Assembly: GCF_020010905.1 (NCBI RefSeq)
Contig: NZ_JAGJBY010000002.1
Location: 1,240,001 to 1,304,000 of the forward strand
Source: Streptomyces acidiscabies
GTDB taxonomy: Bacteria > Actinomycetota > Actinomycetes > Streptomycetales > Streptomycetaceae
Reading direction: 5' to 3'
Length of the DNA: 64,000 nt
Below, one piece after another: positions 1 through 8,280 of the stretch; the stretch's first letter is position 1; every line of letters starts with the position of its first letter. Under the pieces are notes generated by a model. That model was not told where the DNA came from, did not search any database, and saw only the letters and a program-made list of their open reading frames with translations. Made by a program: the position numbers and the translations under genes.

Positions 1-851
1 AGCAGGGTGACGTCCAGGCCGTTCGCCCGCGCGCCGTCGATCAGGGTGGGGAGGGCGTCGAGGGTGGGGGCCGGTTCGACCGTGTCGTCGGGGTGTCTCA
101 GGATGCCGATCAGGCGGCGCATCTCCGCGAGGCCCTCGACGCTGTTCTCGCGGATCACCGTGAGGGCCTTCTTCGAGGTGTCCGGGTCGTCGATCGAGAG
201 GGCTGCCGTCGAGTGGATCGCGATCGCCGAGAGGTGGTTGGCGACCAGGTCGTGCAACTCCCTTGCCATCCGGGCGCGTTCGGCGGTCACGGCTTGTGTT
301 CTGTCCAACTCCGCCAGCAGCGCGGTCTGTTCGGCCCTCAGGCCGGCCGCCTCCGCCGCTGATCTGTGGTCGCGGACCAGGACGCCCGTCATCGCCGGGG
401 TCAGGGTGACCAGGCCGACCGCGAAGCCGATCAGCAAGGTTTCCGGGGTGCGCCAGAGCGCGAACGGGACGGTCGCGCCGAGCAGGGTCAGCAGCGCCGA
501 GATCCTGGGGATCTGGCGGGCTGTCGCCGGGGTGCCGTACAGGACCGCCGCGTAGACCAGGTCCGTGTACATCAGGACCGTGACCACGCTGCCGCGCGTC
601 ACCGTGTCCAGGACCAGGGTCGCCGTGCCGATCAGGGTGGCCGTGTTCGGGTGGGTTCGGCGGAGCAGCTCGCAGGCCGCCATCACCGCGAGCGGGAGCA
701 GGGGTGGCCAGTCGCCGTCCCACAGCACGATGCCGTTGTCGCCGCCCGGGCGGGCGAACAGGCCGAGCGCCCACAGGAGCACGCCGCCGGCCAAGCCTGC
801 GGCGGCGATGCGGAGGTCGTCGCGGTGGGGTCGTGCGGCCATGGCTCCCAT
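1..851 (-). CDS. Two-component sensor histidine kinase, NarL/DesK class (partial, C-terminus off the window)
   Basis: Read from the minus strand, this frame stays open from an ATG at 851 (alternative in-frame ATG at 842) to the window edge. The N-terminal ~150 residues form several hydrophobic membrane segments. A short helical linker follows, then MARELHDLVANHLSAIAIHS, a typical HisKA_3 dimerisation/phospho-acceptor motif in which the His before Asp is autophosphorylated. The HATPase domain is cut off at position 1. Such kinases normally sit upstream of a NarL-family response regulator, which would lie beyond the left edge. No sensed signal can be read from the sequence. The class is clear; the exact start is not, because neither ATG has a strong ribosome binding site. 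Confidence 0.85.
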   Translation of the reverse strand, partial: MGAMAARPHRDDLRIAAAGLAGGVLLWALGLFARPGGDNGIVLWDGDWPPLLPLAVMAACELLRRTHPNTATLIGTATLVLDTVTRGSVVTVLMYTDLVYAAVLYGTPATARQIPRISALLTLLGATVPFALWRTPETLLIGFAVGLVTLTPAMTGVLVRDHRSAAEAAGLRAEQTALLAELDRTQAVTAERARMARELHDLVANHLSAIAIHSTAALSIDDPDTSKKALTVIRENSVEGLAEMRRLIGILRHPDDTVEPAPTLDALPTLIDGARANGLDVTL

Positions 852-1003
852 CCAACACGGGTCGCGGGCTCGGCGCCTGCTGCCCTGGGCGGGTCCTGGA
901 CTGCATCTTTCGATGTACCGGGATCTCGTCACGGGCGACGAGGTGAGGGGGGTCACCCTGCCGGGAGGCTGGAGGTGTTGAGTCCCGGAAGGAGTGATGT
1001 CGC

Positions 1004-1579
1004 GTGATCGTCGGACTGATCGTCGCCTGTGAGGTGGCGTTCTGGGTACTGCTGGCGCTGGGGCTGGCGTTCCGGTACGCCCTGAAGATGCCGCGCACCG
1101 GCCTCGCGCTGCTCCTGTGCGAGCCGCTCCTCGAAGTCGCGCTCCTCGTCATCACGGCGATGGACCTCCGGAACGGGGCGGAACCGAGCTGGCACCACGG
1201 CGTCGCCGCGGTCTACATCGGCTTCACGGTCGGCCTCGGCCACTCCACGATCAAGTGGGCCGACGCGCAGGTCTCCCACCGCTTCTTCGACGGCCCCCCG
1301 CCGCCGAAGCCCCCCAAGTACGGCATGGCCCGCGCGATCCACGAGTGGAAGGTAGCCGCCCGCTGGATCCTCGCGGCGATCGTCGCCGCGGGCCTCCTCC
1401 AGGCGGCGATCTGGTACGTCGGCGACTCCGGCGAGACGGGTTCACTGCGGGAGTGGCAGACCCGGATGCTGTACGTGATCGGCATCAACGTGATCATCGC
1501 GGGGGTGTACACGGTGTTCCCGAAGCGGGGGTCGGAGCTTCCTGAGGAGCAGCGCGAGAAGGCGGGACGGCGGTACTGA
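1004..1579 (+). CDS. Conserved integral membrane protein of unknown function
   Basis: A 191-residue protein starting at GTG 1004, with GGAAGGAG about eight bases upstream. It begins with a hydrophobic helix (about residues 2-24) and has further membrane segments near 33-50, 66-82, 120-140 and 153-170. A short Pro-rich loop (PPPPKPPK) lies in the middle and the C-terminal tail is charged. No catalytic motif is visible. It is divergent from the histidine kinase and converges on the adenosyltransferase with only seven bases between stop codons. The coding call is firm from codon bias and membrane periodicity; no function is proposed. Confidence 0.8.
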   Translation: MIVGLIVACEVAFWVLLALGLAFRYALKMPRTGLALLLCEPLLEVALLVITAMDLRNGAEPSWHHGVAAVYIGFTVGLGHSTIKWADAQVSHRFFDGPPPPKPPKYGMARAIHEWKVAARWILAAIVAAGLLQAAIWYVGDSGETGSLREWQTRMLYVIGINVIIAGVYTVFPKRGSELPEEQREKAGRRY

Positions 1580-1586
1580 CCCGTCC

Positions 1587-2159
1587 TCACCTCTCCCCGC
1601 CCGGCACCCACAGCACGTCCCCCGTCTCCTTGTTCGCCGTCCGCGCCAGGATGAACAGCAGGTCCGACAGGCGGTTCAGGTATGTCGCCGTCAGGGGGTT
1701 CATCGTGTCGCCGTGGGACTCCAGGGCCGCCCATGTCGAGCGTTCCGCGCGGCGGACCACCGTGCAGGCGAGGTGGAGGAGGGAGGCGCCCGGGGTGCCG
1801 CCGGGGAGGATGAAGGAGCGGAGTTTTTCCAGGGTGGCGTTGTAGTGGTCGCAGTCCTGCTCCAGGCGGTCGATGTAGAACTGCTCGACCCGTAGGGGGG
1901 GGAATTCCGGGGTTTCCACCACCGGGGCCGACAGGTCCGCGCCTACGTCGAACAGGTCGTTCTGGATTCGGGTCAGGACCTTGACCACGTCCTCCGGGAG
2001 CGCGCCCAGGGCGATCGCCGTGCCCAGTGCCGCGTTCGCCTCGTTCGTGTCCGCGTACGCCGCGATGCGCAGGTCCGTCTTGGGGACGCGGCTCAGGTCG
2101 CCGAGGTTGGTGGTGCCCTGGTCGCCGGTGCGGGTGTAGATGCGCGTCAGATTGACCAT
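1587..2159 (-). CDS. PduO-type cob(I)yrinic acid a,c-diamide adenosyltransferase
   Basis: This 190-residue protein transfers the 5'-deoxyadenosyl group of ATP to cob(I)alamin, making coenzyme B12. The family N-terminal ATP-binding signature is plain: TRIYTRTGDQGTTNLGD at residues 5-21. The conserved Arg-rich helix VVRRAER lies near residues 128-134, and length matches the ATR/MMAB family. The start is the ATG at 2159. Methylmalonyl-CoA mutase is a main user of the product, and the epimerase and MeaB genes of that pathway occur about 50 kb further on in this window. I see no cobalamin riboswitch-like structure upstream. Confidence 0.93.
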   Translation of the reverse strand: MVNLTRIYTRTGDQGTTNLGDLSRVPKTDLRIAAYADTNEANAALGTAIALGALPEDVVKVLTRIQNDLFDVGADLSAPVVETPEFPPLRVEQFYIDRLEQDCDHYNATLEKLRSFILPGGTPGASLLHLACTVVRRAERSTWAALESHGDTMNPLTATYLNRLSDLLFILARTANKETGDVLWVPGGER

Positions 2160-2501
2160 GGCATCAGGGTAGTTGTGGGGGCCGGGTGTGATGTCCGTCC
2201 GAGGGGACGTGACTCGCGTTACTAAGGCGTCACAGAGCGGCTCCGGGCCGCTAAGGTCCGGGCCAAGGGTGGCGTACCGGCGCGGAAATCGGTGCGCCGG
2301 CGCGGTCGCGTGCTGCCTCGGGGCGGCTCACTGGCGTACACGAACCGCACAGACCCCATGAGCCTCACCCCTACGAGTGAATTCGGTATCGGTTCGCTCA
2401 CAGACGGCAACCTCGGGCCGTCCGGGGCAGTCAGACGATGCGATACCGGACGAGTACACACAGCACAGCGGAGCACGGCACGCGACGCCAGGGGAGCGCA
2501 T
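2160..2501. other. Intergenic region between divergent genes; no gene seen
   Basis: About 340 bases separate the divergent adenosyltransferase and STAS genes. An open frame continues upstream of the STAS start, but its translation does not resemble the STAS fold, so I treat it as non-coding. Promoters for both genes should lie here. I could not pick a convincing -35/-10 pair. Confidence 0.5.
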
Positions 2502-2825
2502 ATGCACATCAGGGGCGACCACGCCGAGGTGGTCGTCGGGGGTCGGCTGGACGTGCACAGCGCGGCGGACGCCCGTACGGTCCTGCACGCGGCGGTCGAC
2601 GCGGGGGTCGGCGACCTCCTGCTCGACCTGTCCGAGCTGGACTTCTGGGACGCGACCGGACTCGGCGTGATCATGGGCGTGCACCGCAGGGCGGGCCGCG
2701 CGGGCCGACGGCTCGTCCTGCGCGGCGTACCCCCGCAGCTGCAACGCCTGTTGGTCGCCACCCGCCTGCACCGCATCCTCGCCTTCGAGGGCGGCCTCGC
2801 GGCCGAATCCCTGCCTCGGGTGTGA
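2502..2825 (+). CDS. STAS-domain protein (anti-sigma factor antagonist-like) lacking the usual phospho-serine
   Basis: The 107-residue protein starts at ATG 2502, preceded by GGGGAG. It has the full STAS layout: VVVGGRLDVHSAADAR, a central strand DLLLDLSELDFWDATGLGVI, and the C-terminal helix pair. In SpoIIAA-type antagonists the turn reads D-S-S-G and the first Ser is phosphorylated by the partner kinase/anti-sigma factor. Here it reads D-A-T-G, so that position is Ala; the following Thr is the only hydroxyl left. It may act constitutively, bind a non-kinase partner, or use the Thr. It lies about 210 bases upstream of a P-loop protein in the same direction. Fold certain, target unknown. Confidence 0.88.
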   Translation: MHIRGDHAEVVVGGRLDVHSAADARTVLHAAVDAGVGDLLLDLSELDFWDATGLGVIMGVHRRAGRAGRRLVLRGVPPQLQRLLVATRLHRILAFEGGLAAESLPRV

Positions 2826-3035
2826 CTCAGCAGGTCACCCGTGCAATCCTCACCGGACCGTGACGTCTCGGGCGGCGCGGTACCCCGGGCTGTCGGAGAT
2901 ACTGTGCGAAGGTTTACGGTTCGTCTGCCCGCCGTCCTCAGCCCTCTGGCGGGCACCGGACCAGAAGCGACAGCGCAGTGTGCACCGCGGCCGGGAAGGG
3001 CCACCACCACACGACGCTTTTGGGGGGCTTGACCT

Positions 3036-5522
3036 ATGGACCCGAACACCCGGGAGCCCGAGGAGAGCGGCCAGGACGGCCGCGCGCAGCGCCCGCGTTC
3101 CTCCAGGGACCCCCTCGCACCGGGCCAGCACGCGCCGGCCCCGGCCCGCACGGTCGACATCGTCGCCGGCGAGCACCTCCTCACCGTCAACCCGGTCGAC
3201 GGCAGCGAGATCGAGCTGTGCCCGCCGACCGAGCGCCCCGACACCCCCGTACGCCGCACCGCCGAGGCCCGCGCCGAGGCGGAGCGCGCGGCGCGGCCCC
3301 CGGTCCCCGCCGGGCACGTACCGGCTCCGCCGCCGCTGCTCGGCCGCCAGGAGGAGCGCGAGCAGCTCGTCCGGCTCGTCGCGCGCGGGCGTTCCGTACG
3401 GCTCACCGGGCCCGCCGGGTCCGGCCGCACCCGGCTCCTCGACCTCGTCGCCGAGGACTGCGCGGACCTCGCCCCCGACGGCGTCGTCCGCCTCAGCGGG
3501 TACGGCCGTGGCGCCGAGGAGCTGCTCCACGAGCTGTTCCACCTCGTGTACGACGCGCCCCGGCACCGTCCGCTGCACGGCGAACTCCTCGTCCTCGTCC
3601 GTGAGATCGGCGCGGTCGTCGTCGTGGACGACCTGGAGTTCGGCGGCGCCGAGCTGGACGGGCTGCTCGCGGCGACGCCCGAGTGCGCGTTCGTGTTCGG
3701 CGCGACCGGGGAGACGCCGTTGCCCTCCGCCGGGTCCGCCGTCGAGGAGGTCACGCTCGGTGGGCTCGACCGGGCCGGTGGCATCGACCTCATCGAGCGT
3801 GCGGTCGGGCGGGTTCTCACGGAGGAGGAGGCCAACTGGGCCGGGGATCTGTGGTTCGAGTCCGAGGGGCTGCCGCTGCGGTTCGTGCAGGCCGGGGCGT
3901 TGCTTCAGCAGCGGGATCAGGTGCGGGCGAGCGCCGACGCGGTCGACGAGTACGGGGTTTTCGAGGACGCTCGGCCCGTTGTGGCTCAGGACGGGGAGCC
4001 GGAGGAGGAGATACCTCTGCCGTCGCTCGGGGAGGCGGCTGGGCCTGCGCCGTTGCTTGCTGCGCGGCTGAGTTCTTCGGCTCGGGCGACTCTGCGGTTC
4101 GCTATCGCGCTCGGTGGGGAGGTGCCTCATCAGGCGCATCTGCCTGCGCTGGTCGGTGACACGCACGCGGATGCGGCCCTCGGGGAGCTGGTGTCCTGTG
4201 GGTTGGTGACGCCGGTCGGGTCTCGGTATCGGCTTGCTGCGGGGATCAAGGTGCAGTTGGAGGCTGCGGGGTACGGGGGTGAGTCCGGGGCTCTTGCGCA
4301 GGGGGCTGCCGCGCATTACGCCTGGTGGGCCGGGCATCCGTCCGTTACGCCGGAGCGGGTGTGTGCTGAGGGCGATGCGATTTTGGCCGCGTTGAGTGTT
4401 GCCTCGCCGTTGGCTGTGCCGCCTGGTGAGGGGGAGCAGTCGGTTGCCGTTCAGTTGGCTCGTACTGCTGTGCCTGCGTTTGCTGCGGGGCTGGCGTTCG
4501 ATGCGTGGGAGCGGGCCTTGCGGGGTGGGGCCGAGGCTGCTCGGTTGTCCGGGGAAGTTGCCGATCAGGCGTATTTCCATCATGAGCTGGGGGTGTACGC
4601 GATTCTTGCCGGGCAGCTCGATCGGGCTCGGTCGGAGTTGGAGACGTCCATTGGGTTGAGGGGGGCGTTGGCGGACAAGCGGGGGACGTTGGCGGGGCGG
4701 CGGGCGTTGGCGCTTGTCGCTGATCGGGCGGGGGAGGTTCCGGGGTTGCCGGGGGTTGTGGCTTCCGCTTCTGCCGGGGCCGTGGTGTCCGCCGGGGGCG
4801 TCGGGGAGGCTGTGTCGCGTTCTCCCGAGGTGGGGGTGACTCAGAAGCAGCGGGTTGTTGTGCCGCCTGCGGCGCCGGTGGGGGCGCAGCATCGTCGTAG
4901 TCTGCGGGGGATTGCTCGGCGGAACCTTGTTGCTGCTGGGGCCGGGGCGCTGCTTGTTGCTGTGCTGGGGACTGTTGTGGGGCTTGGGGCTACCTCTGAC
5001 AAGGGGGCGGACGGTCCCTCGCGGGAGGTTGGGCCCTCTGCGAGTACGGGGCTTGATGGTGGGGAGTCGGGGGTGGGGGCGCCCGGGGGTTCCGGTGGGT
5101 CGTCCAGCGGGTCCGGTGGGTCGGGGGGCGGTACGGGGGGTGTGAGTGACCCTACGAGTCGGCCCAGTCCTACGGATCCGGGGCCGGACGGGAAGATGGG
5201 GACGCCGGATGATCCGACGCCTTCGGAGTCCGCCGATGGGAGTACGGGCGGTACGGCTGGGGGGAGTACGGGTGGGGGTACGGGGAGTACGTCGCCTACG
5301 CCTACGCCGCCCCCTACGCATTCGTCGCCCAGTCCGACGCCGAGGCCCTCGGACTCGCCGAGCCCGACAGTCCCGGCTTCGCCGAGCCCCACGGCGCCTT
5401 CGAGTAGCCCGACGGCTCCGGAGAGCACGCCGTCCACGTCTACCTCGGCGAGTGGGCCTGCGGCCAGCAGTCCGGCGGTGTCGCCGAGCACGGCTGGTTC
5501 TGCTTCGGCGGCGGTGATCTGA
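3036..5522 (+). CDS. Large membrane-anchored P-loop (AAA-type) ATP-binding protein with Ser/Thr/Pro-rich extracellular tail
   Basis: An 828-residue protein starting at ATG 3036. After a disordered N-terminus come a Walker A motif GPAGSGRT (125-132) and a Walker B strand VVVVDDLEF near 195-203, typical of an STAND/AAA-like NTPase. Residues about 330-560 are helical and rich in Ala/Leu. A single membrane helix follows around 630-652 (LVAAGAGALLVAVLGTVVGLGA). The last ~175 residues are a low-complexity Gly/Ser/Thr/Pro tail resembling a cell-wall-spanning linker. The topology predicts a cytoplasmic NTPase with an external tail. From about position 3900 onward, codons become markedly T- and G-rich at the third position. 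Its partner may be the upstream STAS protein. Exact function unknown. Confidence 0.82.
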   Translation: MDPNTREPEESGQDGRAQRPRSSRDPLAPGQHAPAPARTVDIVAGEHLLTVNPVDGSEIELCPPTERPDTPVRRTAEARAEAERAARPPVPAGHVPAPPPLLGRQEEREQLVRLVARGRSVRLTGPAGSGRTRLLDLVAEDCADLAPDGVVRLSGYGRGAEELLHELFHLVYDAPRHRPLHGELLVLVREIGAVVVVDDLEFGGAELDGLLAATPECAFVFGATGETPLPSAGSAVEEVTLGGLDRAGGIDLIERAVGRVLTEEEANWAGDLWFESEGLPLRFVQAGALLQQRDQVRASADAVDEYGVFEDARPVVAQDGEPEEEIPLPSLGEAAGPAPLLAARLSSSARATLRFAIALGGEVPHQAHLPALVGDTHADAALGELVSCGLVTPVGSRYRLAAGIKVQLEAAGYGGESGALAQGAAAHYAWWAGHPSVTPERVCAEGDAILAALSVASPLAVPPGEGEQSVAVQLARTAVPAFAAGLAFDAWERALRGGAEAARLSGEVADQAYFHHELGVYAILAGQLDRARSELETSIGLRGALADKRGTLAGRRALALVADRAGEVPGLPGVVASASAGAVVSAGGVGEAVSRSPEVGVTQKQRVVVPPAAPVGAQHRRSLRGIARRNLVAAGAGALLVAVLGTVVGLGATSDKGADGPSREVGPSASTGLDGGESGVGAPGGSGGSSSGSGGSGGGTGGVSDPTSRPSPTDPGPDGKMGTPDDPTPSESADGSTGGTAGGSTGGGTGSTSPTPTPPPTHSSPSPTPRPSDSPSPTVPASPSPTAPSSSPTAPESTPSTSTSASGPAASSPAVSPSTAGSASAAVI

Positions 5523-5550
5523 GGGAGGGCCCTCTGTAGTGCCGGGTCGG

Positions 5551-6268
5551 GTTGTCTGGCGGGTGCTGCGCCGTCGTGGCTGGTCGCGCAGTTCCCCGCG
5601 CCCCTAAAGGACATCGACTGGTCCGGCGCTTCGAGGCTCCCGCACGGACTGTCCCCAGCTTGGGCACTGCTACGCGTGCCCGAGAGGTTGTCTGGTGGGT
5701 GCGGCGCCGTTGTGGCTGGTCGCGCCCGTGCGGCGGTAGCCGCAAATCAGGTACAGCCCCGCGCCCCTAAAGGACGACAGCTGATCCGGCGCTTCGAGGG
5801 GCCCTGGGCCCCGCCCCCGAAGGGCGTCGCATGCACCGGCACTGCAATGCGCTCCGGAGGAGGGGCCTGCCCCGGGAGCCGCAACGCGCGCCCGAGGGGT
5901 TGTCTGGTGGGTGCGGCGCCGTTGTGGCTGGTCGCGCCCGCGCGGCGGTAGCCGCAAATCAGATATAGCCCCGCGCCCCTAAAGGACACCGACTGGCCCG
6001 GCGCTTCGAGGCGTCCCCTCAGACGAGCCTCCCGACGCCTAAGGACGTTGCCTGCACCGGCACCGCAACGCGCTCCTGAGGGGGTGCCCGGCCCGGCATC
6101 GCAACGCGGCTTCTGGGGGGCGCCTGGGCCGGAGCCGCAACGCGCGCCCGAGGGGTTGGCTGGTGGGCGCGGCGACGTTGGGGCTGGTCGTGGCCGCGCG
6201 GTGGTAGCCGCAAATCAGGTACAGTCCCGCGCCCCTAAAAAGACGACGGCTGGTCCGGCGCTTCGAGG
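5551..6268. repeat. Four-copy array of a ~90-115 bp intergenic repeat
   Basis: Copies lie at about 5551-5637, 5687-5799, 5899-6011 and 6155-6268, spaced by 136, 212 and 256 bases. Each begins GTTGTCTGG or GTTGGCTGG, contains GTGGCTGGTCGCGC and GCCCCTAAA, and ends CCGGCGCTTCGAGG. Copies 2-4 also hold GCGGCGGTAGCCGC or GCGCGGTGGTAGCCGC, a small hairpin. Spacer sequences repeat too (for example GCAACGCGCGCCCGAGG). A further copy lies at 12289-12356. Open frames in this stretch have translations that are just readings of the repeat. The whole 922-base gap between the P-loop gene and the ABC transporter is occupied by this array and its spacers. Confidence 0.8.
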
Positions 6269-6444
6269 CGTCCCCTCAGACAGGCCCCCGCAACGCGTGC
6301 CTAAGGACGTCGACTGTCCCCGCACCGCAACGCGCCCCCGAAGAGCGTCGTCTGCCCCAGCCTTCCGAAACGTGCGCCAAATCCTTCCCCCAACGTTCTC
6401 CTTCTCCGGTGGCATCGCCCTCCCCAACCCCCTAGCGTGGCCGC

Positions 6445-7395
6445 ATGATCGAGCTTGAGGGGTTGACCAAGCGGTACGGCGAGAAAGTGGCGGTGAATAA
6501 TCTTAGTTTTGCTGTTCGGCCGGGGATTGTTACCGGGTTTTTGGGGCCTAACGGGGCCGGGAAGTCCACCACTATGCGGATGATGTTGGGGCTGGATCGG
6601 CCTACCGCGGGTGATGTGCGCATTGATGGGCAGCACTACGACGCGCTCAAGGAGCCGTTGAAGTACATCGGGGCGCTGCTCGATGCAAAGGCCATGCATG
6701 GGGGGCGTAGTGCCTTCAACCATCTGTTGTGCCTCGCGCAGAGCAATGGGATTCCTCGGAGCCGGGTTGATGAAGTGCTCGATACCGTTGGGTTGACCGC
6801 CGTGGCCCGGAAGAAGGCCAAGGGGTTCTCGCTCGGGATGGGGCAGCGGCTTGGGATCGCTGCCGCGTTGCTCGGGGATCCTCGGATCCTGATGTTCGAT
6901 GAGCCCGTCAACGGGCTCGATCCCGAGGGCATCCACTGGATCCGGAACCTCATGAAGTCCCTCGCCGCGCAGGGGCGGACCGTCTTCGTGTCGTCGCACC
7001 TGATGAGCGAGATGGCGCTGACGGCGGACCACCTGGTCGTGATCGGGCAGGGGAGGCTCCTCGCGGACACCTCCATGGCCGAGTTCATCGCGCACAACTC
7101 GCGTTCGTACGTCCGTATCCGCACCCCGCAGCGCGAGCGGATGCTCGACGTGCTGCACCAGGCGGGGGTGACCGTCGTGGAGACGGGCAGCGGGGTCCTT
7201 GAGGTGGACGGCGAGAAGGCCGAGCAGCTCGGGGAGCTGGCGGCCCAGCACCACCTCGTCCTGCACGAACTGTCGCCGCAACAGGCCTCGTTGGAAGAGG
7301 CGTTCATGCAGTTGACCGCCGAGTCGGTCGAGTACCACGCACACACGGACGAGGCCCCGCCGCAGGAGTGGGGCGACGGCTGGAGGAAGGACTGA
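6445..7395 (+). CDS. ABC transporter ATP-binding protein (first of two tandem paralogues)
   Basis: A 316-residue nucleotide-binding subunit. Motifs in order: Walker A GPNGAGKST (34-42), a signature variant SLGMGQRL (129-136), Walker B RILMFDEP (147-154) with catalytic Glu153, and the switch His185 in SSHLMSEM. The C-terminal ~100 residues are the accessory domain of drug/antibiotic exporters of the CcmA/DrrA/NatA type. The next gene, a permease, starts two bases after the stop, so the two form an exporter. The start ATG 6445 has no strong Shine-Dalgarno and lies directly after the repeat array, so the transcript may be nearly leaderless. Substrate unknown. Confidence 0.95.
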   Translation: MIELEGLTKRYGEKVAVNNLSFAVRPGIVTGFLGPNGAGKSTTMRMMLGLDRPTAGDVRIDGQHYDALKEPLKYIGALLDAKAMHGGRSAFNHLLCLAQSNGIPRSRVDEVLDTVGLTAVARKKAKGFSLGMGQRLGIAAALLGDPRILMFDEPVNGLDPEGIHWIRNLMKSLAAQGRTVFVSSHLMSEMALTADHLVVIGQGRLLADTSMAEFIAHNSRSYVRIRTPQRERMLDVLHQAGVTVVETGSGVLEVDGEKAEQLGELAAQHHLVLHELSPQQASLEEAFMQLTAESVEYHAHTDEAPPQEWGDGWRKD

Positions 7396-7396
7396 G

Positions 7397-8176
7397 ATGG
7401 CCGTCACCCAGGTTTCACAGGTCGTGCGGTCGGAGTGGACGAAGGTCCGGTCGGTCGCGTCGACGGTGTGGACGCTGTCCCTCGCGGCGGTCGTCAGCAT
7501 CGGGATCGGGATGCTGCTCTCGGCGCTGTCCAAGAGCCAGTTCGACGATCTCAGCCGCAACGACAAGCTTTCCTTCGATCCGACGTTCATCAGCTTCGCC
7601 GGGATGACCCTCGGCCAGCTCGCGATGATCGTGTTCGGCGTGCTGGTCGTCTCGAACGAGTACAGCACCGGCATGATCCGTACGTCGCTGGCGGCCGTAC
7701 CCCAGCGCGGCACCTTCTACTTCAGCAAGATCGCCGTCGCCGCCGGACTCGCCCTGGCCGTCGGGATGGTCACCAGCTTCGCGTCCTTCTTCCTCGGACA
7801 GGCCATGCTCGGCTCGCTGCGCGCGCACATCGGGGACACCGGGGTGCTGCGGGCCGTCATCGGGGGCGGGCTGTACATGATGCTGATCGCCCTGTTCTCG
7901 ATGGGCGTCGCGACCATGCTGCGCTCACCGATGCTCTCCCTCGGCATCCTGATGCCGTTCTTCTTCCTCGTCTCCAACATCCTGGGGAACGTCTCCGCGA
8001 CGAAGAAGGTCGGGCGCTATCTGCCGGACCAGGCGGGCAGCAAGATCATGCAGGTGGTGACGCCGGTCGACAACGACACCCCGTACGGACCCTGGGGCGG
8101 GCTCGCGATCATGGTCGCGTGGGTGGTGGCCGCGCTGCTCGGCGGATATCTCCTGCTGAAGGAGCGGGACGCCTGA
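7397..8176 (+). CDS. ABC transporter permease (ABC-2 type)
   Basis: A 259-residue membrane subunit with an N-terminal cytoplasmic segment (RSEWTKVRSVASTVWTL) and about six membrane helices, the usual ABC-2/NatB-like layout. The conserved element SNEYSTGMIRTSL after the second helix is typical of streptomycete permeases paired with this class of ATPase. It follows the ATPase gene by a single base and is translationally coupled to it. It is paralogous to the permease at 9594. Confidence 0.92.
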   Translation: MAVTQVSQVVRSEWTKVRSVASTVWTLSLAAVVSIGIGMLLSALSKSQFDDLSRNDKLSFDPTFISFAGMTLGQLAMIVFGVLVVSNEYSTGMIRTSLAAVPQRGTFYFSKIAVAAGLALAVGMVTSFASFFLGQAMLGSLRAHIGDTGVLRAVIGGGLYMMLIALFSMGVATMLRSPMLSLGILMPFFFLVSNILGNVSATKKVGRYLPDQAGSKIMQVVTPVDNDTPYGPWGGLAIMVAWVVAALLGGYLLLKERDA

Positions 8177-8280
8177 GGCTTTGCCTCCTCTTGGCCGCAA
8201 CCGTCAGCACCCCGATAAGCTCCTAACACTTACGGGGGGCGTGCGCCCCGCTGTCCTGAACCTGGTGGTGGGTGCGGAGC

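Noticed and set aside
2160..2400. Cobalamin riboswitch upstream of the adenosyltransferase gene.
   Set aside because: I could not find a B12-box-like GCCACTG element or the long structured leader expected.
2850..5321. An 823-codon minus-strand frame opposite the P-loop ATPase gene.
   Set aside because: Arg/Pro-rich nonsense typical of antisense high-GC frames; the plus strand has Walker motifs, a membrane helix and a good start.
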